From Apis mellifera (taxonomy: Eukaryota; Arthropoda; Insecta; Hymenoptera; Apidae): a stretch of 64,000 nt of DNA. Below, one piece after another: positions 42,001 through 57,000 of this stretch. The notes under the pieces are model-generated. The model saw nothing but the letters and a program-made list of their open reading frames with translations, was not told the origin of the DNA and made no database searches. Location: assembly GCF_003254395.2 (NCBI RefSeq), contig NC_037646.1:4790381-4854380 (forward strand), written 5' to 3'. The first letter of the stretch is position 1, and every line of letters begins with the position of its first letter. Both the position numbers and the translations under genes were made by a program.

Positions 42001-45000
42001 TTTTAAAATATATTTTAATTATTTGACGCTTCGAATATTATTTGATTATTAATATAATCCAATTATTTAAATTTAACAGCGATTAATAATAAACAGCAAT
42101 AGCGAGGATGAATAATAATACAATTCACATTTCTCTTTATCTGGATTAAATATCGAAACTCAACAAGAATGATATCGATTTCGGTTATTGTTATCAATTT
42201 TGGTTTATTCTAGAAGCGATATGTATGTATAATTAACAGCAAAATTTAGATTTTGCTCGCTCCATTAGGCAAATTCTCCCTGCGCAAAGTTTATCATTAA
42301 TATTACAGATATAGATGAAGAATTTATCACTTGATAATATTATTTATTAGAATATCCTAAATCAGCTACAAAAAGAAATAAACAAGTTCAAATTGAAAAG
42401 TAAACTTATTAAATTACCATTGATCTCGTTCATTACTTGAAAGTAAAGTTTGTGGAAGAATATGAAAGACGATTATTCATTCGATTTCGCGCGTCCTTTT
42501 GCGTTCGCAGTGCCACCTTCCATTATCACGAAGGAAACGAGCACGGACATGGTTGTCCGCGAAGGTTCAAACGTGACATTGACGTGTAAAGCTTCAGGAT
42601 ATCCGGAACCTTACGTCATGTGGCGGAGAGAGGATGGGAAAAACATAAACTACAATGGAGAGAGCGGTGAGTTTTGATTATCAATTTTTTTTTTCTTTCC
42701 TCTAATTTTATGAAAGTATAAATAATTTTGAAAAGTGAAGCTATTTTAATTATAAGAATAAAAATGAATTTACGTACTCTTCAATCGTTATATTGTTATC
42801 CTTATAAGTTATGAATTGTTATTTGAGTTATGAATTGCAAGATTTATAAGAGATTCTAAAATTTCATTCGATATTGGAATTTCTCCCTCCCTCTCAATTT
42901 TCGAAACAATTAATAGCAATGTTATACTCGAATCATTATGATACCGAAAGATAAACGATTAATTATACCTGGAAAAAGTGTGGGTGTGAAAGTGTTATTA
43001 TTACGTACATCAGATAACGGATTTTGCTAATGAATCGATTGACATTTTCATTAATTACGTTGGACATAATGATTCAGTCACGGAGAATTGTTAATTTCAC
43101 GCCAGGGATTCATAATTTTCGCGATAAAATGAGATCTAAATTTGATTCACACGATGTATTCAGTAAATTAATGGCAAATAATTTAATACATTACTAAATT
43201 GGTTTCGAATTGATGAGGTGCCAATATCACGTTTTCCTTTCGCCTATGAAATATTAGTTACGGGAATCGTTAATACATTTTCATGCAAGATTTAAGATTA
43301 ATTTATATAATATTAATTTATAATTAACATTAAGATTAACGTTTCGATATAACGTTTTAATATATCCCCCTGTTAATAATATTGTCGTTTGGGCAAAAAA
43401 ATTTCATTGTTTAAGAAAAAAAAATAGGAAACGTATTTTCAAATATATTGTACAGAATTGTATCGAATCTTACGGATATTTGACATTCTTTTGATCGAAT
43501 CAGTTACGTGTACGATTCAATTTTCCATTAATTTTATCCATCAAATATGTTTTGTACGTTTATAATAACAAAACGAAGTAAAAATGAAAAGTTAATCAAA
43601 GTATTCTATTACACATGATTTCAATGATTAATTATTACGAGACTGGCTGCTGGCTGGCAATCAAAACGTAATTATTCATGGATACAGTGTATATCTGGCT
43701 CGTATAGCGAAACTCTCGTGTGAAATGTATTCAAGAGTTGAATCGTCGTTTCCGGATAGTTCTCAATTCGACAATCGATAGTCGAATGGATACAGGTAGC
43801 GGAGCTTCGCACACGATATCGCTTTTTCGTATGCAATGCAAAAAAAAAAAAAAAAAAAAGCAAACGACTAAAACGATTCTTCTTTATTGTGTCGAAACTT
43901 GTACGAAGTTTATATTCACTTTACTCGTATTCAATTCTGACATTCATATACCGACACGCACGTCAGAGCGTATAAAATATTCCCCTCGAAACTGAGAAAT
44001 GATATTATCAGACTCAAATGTAAATTTTATCTTAAATTTATGTCCCAATGTAACGATGTGTTAAGAATTAATTTTAGTTTTATTTCATGTTTGAAGGAAA
44101 AATGTAATTTAAAAATTATTTAATATTATAGTTGTGTTATAATAAAATACGAAAAAAGAAAAATTCATATAGAGAAAATAACAAATTTTCTTTGACATTT
44201 ATTAAGCTGAATGTTTCTTTCTTTTTTTTTTTTTTTTTTTAATTTTAACTGAATTTGATGAATTGAAAAATACTTTCGTGAAAACATTTTTAATTCTCGA
44301 TATTGTTGAGAATCTAGTACATTTAAAATACATTTGACAATAAACAGTTTAGCATTTATTTTAATTTTATATAATGTAGATTACAACAACGAATTCTTTT
44401 ATTTTGAAAATAATCAGTGGTAAAATTTGAAATGATGAAAATCCCTATTCCTCTGTTTCGTCGTTTTCATTTGAGATGAAAATATTGATTTCGAAAAACA
44501 ACATATTCTTATGTTGTGATATATTATTGGAAATTTATTCATATTTGATTATTCATTAACAAAATAGCGGCGATGTACAAACCATAATTCATTTCATGGA
44601 AAATTATGCATATATTTACATATAATAACAATAACAATTCCCAAATATTTCTAAATAAATAAATATCAATTTATGAAATTATTTTTAATAGAAATATTTA
44701 TAAAACGTTATTATTATTTTTAAAGGATTTTTAATTACTGAATGCTTTCGATAAAAAAAATTATTAAAAAATTTAATCGTTATTACACATTATTAACAAC
44801 TGGATGGAAAATTATTTTAATGATTGATCAAATATAAAATATATTTGGATATATTATGTAGCATCGAATAAAATTTATCGATAAACAATTAGAACGTAAA
44901 ACGTTATCGAATATTGAAAAAGCGGGATATTCGTAACAATTGATTAAATCATAATCTCCAAATTTAATAATAATCCGTGATATGATCACGTTTTTGTGAT

Positions 45001-48000
45001 CGGATGCGAATAATTATCTGTAAATTATTATCTTGTTAGAAATACAAGATTACATTCGAAGAACACATATTCGATGTATCACTTGCTTTTGAAGTTTCGA
45101 GTTAGGAAACGTTGCTTCGTACACCGGCAATTGAAATTTGTGCTGTGTCGGGAAAACAGGCTGTTCCAGAATTCCCTTAGCTAAATTGGTTTCAGGAATT
45201 GCGATTTCCAGAGCAGCTATTAATATAACAATAAGCAATGAAACCATTCTTTGGCTGGAGTTTGGATAAAGTTAAAAATTCTTATTACCAAGGATTAACA
45301 AAGATTCGATTTTCAATCGATATCACACAAGTGAAACTTTCATTTCACAAGTGTCGCAAAATTTCGCAACAGCACAAATTGAATGGAATTCGATCGGGGT
45401 CGGTATTGCCTTGCGAAACGAGTGTTCTTCTCGCATTACCGGAAGTCCTCCGGTTCGAAAAGTCAACGCCTCGCTATATAGCAAGCCGACACTCCTGTCG
45501 ATAAGTCGAAAGCTCGAGGCGCGGCATTCCTTCCCGGCCTTAATCAATAAAATCCAACGAATCGATACCCCCTCAACGTGACGCAACGGAAGTTTACCAA
45601 GGTATTCTTCAGGCTAGAGGGAGGAGAACGTTTGATCGTTGAGCATCGTAAATAATCGATTTGCTCCGGTTGTCGTGGCGCGCTTCTCTAAAAATATCAG
45701 TTCCGCTCTGGGAGCACGGCCGTCTTGGCGCAGAGGTCGTCTCGATCGATGCTAATTACTTTCTTAATTACTAATTATGAAGGGTGTGATAGGCGCGACA
45801 CTTTCATTCTCTCTCTCTCCCTTCCTCCGTGTACTTCTTGCCTCTTTTCTTTCTGCAATCCTCGTCTCCCTTGCAATATATAGAAAAAGAGAGAGAGAGA
45901 GAGAAAGAGAGCAATGGATAAAGATGTACAGGATAGAGGGACGTCAGACAATCTGTCCGTTCCAAAGGATTTTCTCAATATCGGATAAAGGCCGGATTTA
46001 ATTTCTGCTCTAATTTAAATTTTCATTGCCCTCGAGGCATACTCGGCTTCAGACGCTCAGACGAGGCTTTCGAAGCTTACGCCTCGCCCTAACTCCACCG
46101 TATAAACTGTCACTGATAAATATGTATGCCTCGAATCGTTGCCGGGCCCTGGGATAAAAATCCACCGTTGCATTATATGATCTGGCCTGTTCAAACCGGC
46201 CATTAGCGGGGTCGTGGAGATTAATGTAATTCGAGGGGAACTATTGTTGCGAAATTCTGTTTAACTTTTTTTTTTGCCGTGGCAACTCGTAGAAATAGAG
46301 TTTAGGAGGGGATGAAATATAGGATTAAATCTTTTTCATCCCTTTTTGATAATGAGAATTTTTCCACAATGGTATATTTTTAATCGAATTGGAATCTGAA
46401 TTTGATCGAAAAATTCAGTTAAGTAGAAATTATTATTTTTAATAATTTATTGTTTCCTACGAGTTTTTCAATTTTTTAATTTACTCGTATATATTTTAGA
46501 GGACAGTTTAAATTTCTTTTGTATATAGAGGAATAGTGAAACAAATTCTGTTCGATCAATAATTCTCTGAAGAATTGATTAAAATAAGAGAACGTGGACA
46601 ATTGAAACGCTTTGAAATTTATTCTTCATCGCATAATTTCGACATCACGTTAATTATAAGAATTTTTCAAAATTCGTAACGCTTTTTTCAAACACTCGCA
46701 GAAATAAATTTCATCCACTTTTATTCCATCTCCGTCGAATTATCGATACTCGGCTCTCAATCAACGTCGATTTCCGTGTTTCCACGTGAATCTACGCATA
46801 ATTACGGGAACTAGTCCCTTCATTATGAACGCGACCAACCATTCCATAAAAGCACACCGATCGAAACGCGTGAAACACGGTCCACTATTCATGAAAACGG
46901 CAATCAATTTGCAATGCGGCGGCGAGCCATCAACGGCTTATGAGGAGACGATATCGTTCCACGATCGTGTATCGAAGGCTATCTTCGGCCACCATCTGCC
47001 GCCGTACCGTGTCATTCGATAGGCGTAATTGGACAAAATATCACGATTGCAAACACGTGCTGTTCAAACTGTCTGCTTGGTAATGTGCCGTCCTTTGAGA
47101 CTCGACAATTTCACTTCTCCAACGCCTGGCTTCTCGTTAGTTTCACGACTTTATTATTCAAGAAAAAAGGTAATTTTAATAATATTTCTATGTATCATTG
47201 TTCACAGTTTGGATAGTTTCGATAAAAGTATAGAATATTTTGTAAATACAAAATGTTATTCTCATAGAATGAATTTATCGTGAACAGTAGTGTACTGTTT
47301 ATCATTTGAAATTGTATGTTTATATTATATTATATTAAAGATAGAATTCCTATTCAATACAATTTCAACTTGATAATTATTCCGTAAGAGATGGGAATTT
47401 AATGGTTTAATTTAATGAATTACGCGGTAATACTTGATCCGCTTTTAGTTTCAGATTTCATTTTAGAAGAGTATTATGATTAATGAATAATATGCATGGA
47501 TTATATATTGTGTGTAACAAAAGATTAAGTCAGATATAATTTTTATTAAAATCTAAATTTCCACTTCGTGAACTCCAATCTTTAAAAAAATGTAAAAACA
47601 AGTTATTTCTAAGAGAAATGATTAAGAAAATTTTTAATATTTCTTTACTTTTCGATATTACAATATTCTCGTGTTGAAAAATTTAACAAATATTTGTATC
47701 GACCGATTTACTTCCCCACACAGAAATTTATAAGAATTATGGCAATGCGTAATCCGATTATATCGAGAAAAGAATTCGACCAAGCCATCACATCCACTTC
47801 GAGGCAAAGATTAGGAACAATTTATAGTGTTGGAATGTTGTACGTATATCGTACGTGTATCGCACATACCAATGCTTCTCCCCTAGCTTTTCGTACACAG
47901 AAGTGAAAAAGAATGTTGAAGAGAAATGAAAAAGAAAATCGAATTTTATAAAACGCACGAGCCATTCCTACTTCCAAAGAATGGAATCGAGACACTTGTG

Positions 48001-51000
48001 TGTACGGCCAAGGAAAGGAAGATTTAACTCCCTCCTACGATTGTCCGAGAAGCTGATAAAAGAGTGAGTAAAGAAAAAACAAAGAGAAATATCTCGAATT
48101 GGGAGAGGAACGCTGGAAAAAGGGATAACGAATCGTTGGTACTCGTATTCGGGAAACGAAACGTTCGAGAGATGTTTACTTGAATTTTTTACAGAAATTA
48201 ATTGCGGAGATGGATACCGTTGCATAAAAGGTAGTGAATATTTAACAACATACAAAACTCCATGTACAAATTTATTTTTCGAGTTTTGGAAAATTAAAAA
48301 ATATATTAATCGAAGGAATGAAATTGGAAAGAAGAAGTACATCGAATAAAATATAAACATCTTAATAAGTAATTTACTTTGCAAAAAATTGTTTTTGCAT
48401 AAAAATTTGTAATGAATAATTGAAGAAGCCAAGTCTTCATAGCAAAAATATAAAACAACCATTTTTTTCATCTTTCAAAAGTATGTAGATATAGGAAATG
48501 ATGAATATATTAATTTATAAATATTTTTTCTTAATCTCTTTTACAAAAACAAAAGCCAATATTGTGTTTTTATACAAATTGGAAGAAGAAGTGAATATTT
48601 GTTACGATTTAAATACGGAGAAATTACAATATCTCGTTCCAAATGAAAATTTCCATCTCCATAGAGAAACTGTATGTTCATCGAATTTCACAACATTTCG
48701 AAGAAATTGAAATCCTTATATCAGTAACGTGATCCAATAAACGGGATCGCTTATGGCGGCAAAACAACGTTCCTCGCAATAACAATTTGCCTAACGCGGG
48801 GAAAATTATTTCTCCTCTCGTTCGAGAGGAGCGTTATGAAAACGGATATCGAAGAAATGAAAGTGTACGATGCGTAAAGGTTAGAAAACAGTGGTAATCA
48901 ATGCCGGCATAATGCCGGTTGAACGTGTCTACATCATTGTCTACGATCTTCTTCGAGCGTTTCTTTTTTCCATCCCAAGTTTTACAGGAAATTGTAGAGA
49001 ACGTGGCAAAAATCGCGACACGAAGACAAAGATATTTCGCGTAAAACTCGTTTGACGATGCAAGAGGACGCTCAGAAATCTTATTTACTGGAAATATTAT
49101 TTCTTATAGGTATTATCTCTTCTTAAATATTCCTCGGGTATCCAATATTTAATTTCTTCTTTGTAGAAGAAAGTTAAAAAAAAAAATTCCTCTCATAATA
49201 ATTTTCTATAGTAATATTTTAGAAGAAAATGTATAATCGATACATTACCTAAGAAAATTAATTCTTTTTCTTCTTTTTCTCGCAATAAATCTTAAGAAAT
49301 CTAAAATTATTTCCTCTTTAATGTGAAATCTTCGCTTTCAAAAATTGTATACAATTCCACATTTTTATATTTTATATTTTCCACGCAACATTTCTATAAA
49401 TATAAAATAAAATGTAAAAAAATTCCTATTCCACATATTATTTCCATCAATGCTACAATTTTTGCCGGTATATATCGGGATCAAAGTAACACGAGACGAC
49501 CGGAAAATCGGGATCTAAGAACGAATTCTTGTTCCGGAAAAGAAAATAAAAGAGGGGAAGGGAGAGAGAGAGAGAGAGAGAGTCGCGTGGTGGATATCGA
49601 TATAGGCGGTACGGAAAATCGAATCTACGCTGTACTCGTTTTACGCGCAAGCCTGGCATCAAACGATGAGGAAAACTGGCGGCCAAACTGTACCGACGTC
49701 GATCCTCGTAGACGAGCTTATCTTGTTGCCGTTTGAGGGTTCCTTTGTACTTTCAAAGACCAAGTCGTTGCTACAGCCGTGCAACTTCGTGAACAATATT
49801 GTCTAGCAAATTTTGCGTTTCAACCCCCTCAAGGAATAGATTCCAATTGGCTCTCCGCGAGTTTCCTCTACTTTTCCTTCATCAAAATCGTTCATCCCCT
49901 AATTCGCGTGGGAAAATGAAGGAATAAAAGAGGATATTGAAGAAATTAAATCCCTTTAAGGGTATTTGTACGATTGAAAAAGGTACGTGTTACTTTTTTC
50001 TTTTTTTTTTTTTTTTTCAAGTGTAAGATTTCTTAGCGCGGGTAGATTTTTAGTATCGAAGGATCGAATTCGAGGATGGATTTTTATTTTGAAGAAAGAT
50101 TTTTAAGATTGGTTAAATTGAGAATGGAGCTTTGAAAGTTGTGCAATATTATATATAATGTTATTTATACGAGATATAATCGATACGTTCATTTGGCAAG
50201 TTCATTTAATTTTCATCGGTTAGTTATGATTTTTCGTTCGGTTAATAGGATTTTACGTTCGTATAAATAATACTAATTTTCTCGTAAATATATAATAATG
50301 TTTTAAATCTGATGAATTTGGAAACGAATTCGGAAGCGCAACATTTGTATAAGTCTCGTTTATTTGGTTGTTTAATCGATGCAATATATATATATTTTCA
50401 TTGCTATAAAATATTATAACAAAGATAGAGATAAAATTCGTATCAACTTGTTTGAATTTTAGTGCAATTTCGTTGAAATACGAAAAAGAAATTTTATTCG
50501 TCACGAAAAAAAAAAATTGTTTGTGCTTGATAAAGTAAACATTAATAAACTACAGTGTCCATCGGTAAAAATTTACATCTCCTTTGTGCATTGAAGAAAA
50601 ATGCAATTCTCAGTTTCCTCAGAACAATCGCGTGCGTAATTTTTCATTGTTGAAAAATTGGGAAAGGATATTCTCTTCTCTGGTCCAGAGAAGAATTGTT
50701 TGGAAGTCTGTCTTTATTTATTAATGGTAAGAAGAAGCTAACCTTAAAAAATGAGCTTTCGTAGTCGCATAAAGAGAGTGAAACTAGGAAATTGTACAAT
50801 ATTCAGGGTCCCAAAGGCACTGTTGCTTAGCTTTGTCTTTTGCTGATAAATAACTACCAGACTTTGTTGGAATAAAAGAATTCGAAAAGTGGAGTATTCT
50901 GTAAAATATTGATTAAAATTCGATGATTTATAAATAATTTTCTTCGAAAACATCTTAATATTCTTTAATAAAATATACATAACAATAAATTATCTTGAAT

Positions 51001-54000
51001 AATTTCGAATAATAAAAATTAAAAATATGCAAACGAGATGTAAATTTAAAAAGAATTTATGCTCTCTTTTTCAATCGTTCCAAGATCAATAGCAACTATT
51101 TATAATTTACAATTTTAATTCTAAAAATGAAAATTCTAATTCTGTTCACAATTTTTAAATATTCATCATATCTTATGATCCAACCATTGCATAAAAATTG
51201 TGATATTAAAGAATCTTCAATCTTCTAAACTATTCAAACCTAATTAGGAACATCATAAATGTCACGACAACCTTTCTGCGTTAAAGGTAGCCACCACCTT
51301 TACTCTAAAATTGTTCGAACTGTTTCAAAATAGTGGGAGCAATTGGTCTATAGAATGAACACACAGCAGAGACATTAGCTGAGACGATCGTGGCTCGTTG
51401 GAGGATTTGGTCGGAGGATGAATGTGGCCGGGTTATCTGGCGGTAATAACGCGAAAAAGGCTACTTAAGGGTGGAAACGAGGGAAAAGAAAAGAGGGGGA
51501 TGGGATGAAATATCAACGTCCAGGCCAGCCGCTTATGGGGCGGAATACATCACGTACTAATTCCTAAATAAATAATAATAAACTAAATAAATAGGGTAGC
51601 TCACTTCGTCTTCGAGGAAAGCTGTCTGCTTATTCTTAAAGACGTTAAGGAGCACGCGGAAAATGTTATGCAAAGTGGCGGCGAGCATCGACGTTGAACG
51701 GCCGCTAATTTATTCCGCGGTTCTTTTTTGCGCCCCCTCTTATCTGCCGTCCGTTTAACATTCAAACGAGCTGATGAGCTTCGAAAGACACTGCGTTATC
51801 GCGTGCAATGCTCGCGTTATGATCTTATGAAAATTTCACGCCTCTCCTTGCCCGAGTAAATTGGGATTCGGCGCTATTTTTTCGAAGCTAATTCGCTATT
51901 TGATTTGGAATGATTTTTGGCAAATGCAAAAATGTATCTTAGATTTAATTCTCGATCGAGATACTTTCTGGAAATAAGATTCGCGAACAATCGAGAGATT
52001 AATGCAATAATATATTAATCAACTAATTGAATCGATAATTGAAAGAAAACTGAAATTTACTTTTCACAGATTTGATTTTCAAAAAATCATTATTAATTAA
52101 AAATTGATTTACTAAAAAGAGACGCACAATCCTGTTATAAATCCTGTTATAGTTTAATTGACTTATATCATACTAACAATAAAATCTCTAATTTTAATTC
52201 ATGACATTTAAATGGAAATTTTTAAAGATTCTTAAAGATAATCACTATTTAGCATTGGGAGAATTTATAAGAAAATAGAGAAATAGAAAAATTATCCTAA
52301 AAGACCTAATCTCGATAGAGAAAACAATAAATGTTTTTTTCTAATATAAAAGACGTTACAATCTAATAGAAAAAATATTATATAAAACTCAAAATATTCT
52401 AAACAATAGCACAGCATATCCAATCCAAAATATCCAAAATAAGAATTACAAACATTAAAAGTGACTATCTATTACCATATTTATAAAAAACTTTTACGAT
52501 CAAAATTTTTAATTTAAAATAAAATTGAGAAGTGTCTCGAATCTATCATTTCGCTCTCACTCAACAGTATTTACATCGTTAAAAAATAATTGGCCACAAT
52601 CTCCATTAAATCTGTACCACGCAACAGATTTATCCCCAAAATGAAATTTCGTCGAGCAATACTACATCGTGATTTCCCATTAAAATGGAAACCTTTAAAA
52701 CTTCCCGTTAAACAGATGAAAGGATAGTTGTGGGATTCTCCAAAACTATTTGATTAAAACTCTGGAAAATGGAGAGACATCTCTCTTCATTGTTTATGGA
52801 AAACAATGGATAGATTTGGCGTCTGGTCTGACAAGCAGATTCGCACCATCTTCTCGCACCATCCCTTGAACAGATTTCCTTCCTTTCATCGACCTTCACA
52901 GGCCCCCATATTTTTCCTCCCGAATGATAAGAGTTTCGAGTCACGCGAGATAAGCTCGTACAATCGAGGACGCAGTTTCACCGCCACGGCGCGTTCTCTT
53001 TTGTCGGCGATTAGGGTGTATTGTGGCGTTGTTGCGGGGAGGGAAGTGTTGTTAATAAGTTTTATCTATTTGATAAGGAAATAATAGGAGGGAAACGGTA
53101 ATAACGAGACTTTATTACCTGTCGCGATTACTGGTATCAAATTTAGATGGAATTGGTGTACAGTAATTATGAAAAAAAAAGTATGAAATTATTATGCGTA
53201 ACTCGTAATAATTTTATATTGATTTTAATCAATTGAAAAAAAGAATGTGTTAGTAAAAAAGAGTTTGGTTATTTTATGTGCAGTTTGATTATTATAAGTT
53301 TGTTCTATTCGTTTATGATTGACTTATCTGACCATCGGATTGTTCTATCACTTTAATTATTTGTGTATTTCATTTAACGGATTTCGTTCATTCACTTATC
53401 TGTTTGATTTATTACTCGAGCTTATTTCACTTGGCCAATAGTGATTGATCTATTCCATTATCTAACTATTTTCGGCCCAGTCATCGATATATCTGATCCT
53501 TGACCTGATCCTTGCTGGAATTAGATTTCCCTTTTCCATCTACAACGCGATCGATAGAAAATGTATAAATAGTTTACGACTATCAACGACTATCTGACTC
53601 GACGAGGCAATATCGCACAAAGGAGGGTAATAATAAAGGAAGTTGAAAAAAAAAAAAAAAAAAGAAAGAAAAAGAAAACGATTGTTGAGAGGAGAAAAAA
53701 AAAACCTATATCTCTGGGGGAATAACGTAAAACGTAATGAAACTCAGCCTGTTCGCGTAAATATGCAAGCATAACGTTCAAAGGAACGTAAAAGCGGACG
53801 ACGATTGCAGACGCGTTCCAATAAGAGGGTGATAATAAAACGGTGTACCTGCAGATCGCTATTTTTATACGCGAAATTATCGTGCACGTTTCCCAGAATT
53901 CTTGGCGAAACAGAGGGCAACGGGGGATTGTAAATAGGTTCCGCAGGTCGTTTCAAACTGGTCGTGAGTAAATGTTGGGGAGCGATGGAAAACCAATTGA

Positions 54001-57000
54001 ACGTTTTTCACGGGTAAAAGGTAAAAGCGCATTGTATCAGGAGGAAAGAATTGTTGCTACAATTGGCGGAGAACAGTAACGCGAGGGTAATGGGATGGTA
54101 TAAGAACGTGGAATTCCTCGAAATCGAATAATACCCCTTCAATGTATCACGATCATTGCCACGGCTCATGCATCTTCCGATAAATTCTTTCCTCTCCCCG
54201 CCTTTCATTTTAATCCTTTCAACGGATAATTTGCTTTGTCCTTGTTATTTAACGCGTGATCGCGTTTACAAGTGGTGTAGTAATTTTGTAATTTCCTTTA
54301 AAAATAGAGAATGTACACAGCGCGCTTTTATCGTGAAAAATTTTAAACTAGACTATGGATGGCTTTTATAGAAAACTTGGCGAAACGCGCATAAATTACT
54401 TTTAAGGATTAAACGAACGTTGTAAACCGCGTTAAATTTAACAAATAAGTTAATCAACTCTATTAAAGCTAAAGTGAAGCTTTGGTAAATGTAATGGAGT
54501 GTCCCGCAATTCCCTATAATTACATCGTACACGTATATAACAGTATCTCTCCAATTCTATATTTCGATTGAATTGCTTGAACGTACACGTACGTGTTATT
54601 AATCAAAATTAGATATTATCTAATAATAATATGTTCAATTTCACTTAACTGCGTTATCAGTGAAACGGGCAGAACTACATGATAATTCTGTAACGTTACA
54701 ACGCTCCATATTCGTAAAATTATCTGGTTACTTTTTGAAGAAAAAAAAATAGAAACATTAACTTATTTTTACATAACGTAGAAACAAAAAAAAATGATCC
54801 AATTCGCGAAATTGAATATCCAAAAATATATCGTTATCAGTTCGGTTCATTGGAATTTTATTGTCTTGGCTTCGAACTTTCCGTTTCGATATTTATTAGA
54901 GTGGAGTGGAAACCGGAAACGGGACTATTTACGTACTATTCGCGCGCGGGATCTCGTTTTGGTTCGCGTGCATAATTCGTTGGAACGGATGACCGAGCAC
55001 AGCCGCAAAATACGGTAAAAGTTACAGGAAAATGTGGAACGCGGAAGTTTTCCAGGTTTGTGCGACTGGCCGGAATGATAAATCGTTTAACGTAATTTAA
55101 TTATATGCCCGATGTATAGCGGAAGCGGTGAATATAGGATGGAATAAATAATTACTTTCTATGACAGATATTAATGAGCCGTGGCTATAGATGCATTAGA
55201 GAATCAAACTTCGAATCTTGAATGGACGATACCCGATATCGTTGTACGAGCAATACTCGCTCGTAAAAAGTTGAGTGGTTCAAGTGGTTTGAAATGGAAT
55301 TTCGTTGTAATAACGAACGTGGTAATGAGTCTAAAAAAAACAAAGAGAAAAAATTAAAAAGACGTTTTAGAACAGTGGGGAATATTTTTAAAAGATGGTG
55401 AAAAAAAATTATCAGATAACGTTGAATTTTTTTTGAAACGAAATATTCCCACAATACTTTATGCATTTATTTTTTGATGGTATATACTTTAGAAACATCG
55501 TATATCTCCTAATGAGAAACTTTCCTCGGCATCGAGCTGAATTAAAAATATTTTACGTTTAAAAAGAGGAAGAGCGTTCCAAGTTCATCTTGAGTAGATG
55601 GAGGTTTCGCGATGCCTTCTGCACTTATAAATTCGGTACTGTCAAAGTAGGTCGTCTCCTCTGAACTTTTAGCCGAACTTTCAACCTGGAAACTTCGATT
55701 TCTCCACAAATAGTGTTACGTCCGAATTTTCACCGATTCGACTTCACCGAAGAAACTTATCCATCCAGAATTGCACGATTTAATAAAAAATTAATTCTAA
55801 AAAAAAAAACACGTATTCCAAAAATTCTGTCGAATGAAGGAAAAAATTAATTTATAATAAATATTCAAACCATATAAATTTTCTATATTCTATATCTCGT
55901 CCGTGTAATAAATATTTAGTAAATATCTTTTGTTTGAAAAGATATGAGATTTTTTCTTTTTATATAGAAAATAATGAATATCATTATTTATTATACAGTT
56001 TCCATTATAAATTGATTGAAATGTTACGTATCGAAATTATTCGAGCGACGTATATCGATTTTTAAAGTCGATAGAATAATTATGAGCTGTGGTGTATATT
56101 AATAGCTCGAAAGTGACAGAAACATTGAGGTCGCGATTTTAAAAGTTGCTTATTGGGTCGTGGAATATTTGAGAGATGCAGCAATTTAAAATTTCGGTAC
56201 TCATCTACCGATTTTTCTAAAAAAAGAAAGCACACGTGAGAAACATTCATTTTTATTAAAACGAATGGAAATTACGAATTAAACGAATTATAAATATTTC
56301 TCGTACGAAAGAAAAATGCACGCTGCAAAGCGAAAAATAAATGTATAATTTATATGTATTTCTCTTTATTAAAAATTAATTTTTAATAAAAAAAAAATTT
56401 AGAAAAATATCATCGATCATCACTTAATATAAAATTATAAATCCTCTAAGTATCCTCGAATATCAATAAGCTAATAATTTCAAGCATTTTCCTTTCTGCG
56501 ATAAATAGATACTTAAATATTGACACAAGGATTAATGAAAATCAATTGATGAATCTATTTTCCCTCTTAAAACACGAATTAATTGTATACACTGGATTTA
56601 TACACTGGAAACTCTAATGAAATATCTGTTTGTGTTATAGTGAATGTCGTGGATGGCGAGGTGTTGCACATCGTGAAGATAAGTCGATTGCACATGGGAG
56701 CATACTTGTGCATCGCTTCGAACGACGTTCCACCGCGAGTTAGCCAACGCATATCTCTTCGCGTGCAATGTGAGTATACTGAAATATTCCTATCATATAT
56801 TCCTCAAATAGTGGAGGAGCGGCGTGTGTGTTTATTGGACTGCTTTATATGCATGTTAATCCTAAACTGCCCCGTTAAATTTTGTGAACGTGTTATATTA
56901 ACTTCATCCATGCGTAAACCCTTCCCTCCCTTTCGAACGGGAGCTTTTCAAAAACTGCATTCGTGGAAAAATATTTGAAGTTGCTTGAATATTTATACCG

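Larger units (their letters stand above)
42667..56640 (+). other. 14-kb phase-1 intron inside Ig domain 2
   Basis: Starts GTGAGT and ends GTTATAG. GC-richer patches lie at about 45090-46260, 46680-47130, 48720-49080, 49450-49920, 51260-51900, 52540-53140 and 53740-54260. The first of these carries the candidate minus-strand secreted-peptide gene. Long A tracts at 43840-43859 and 53646-53663 and a degenerate repeat at 53300-53500 are present. The protein frame crosses this intron with no residue missing, so no constitutive Ig exon is hidden here. Confidence 0.85.

Noticed and set aside
47968..48471. 167-codon minus-strand frame with hydrophobic stretches
   Set aside because: Phe/Ile/Tyr-rich runs come from T-rich sequence. 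There is no receptor or transporter motif, and no supporting splice sites were seen.
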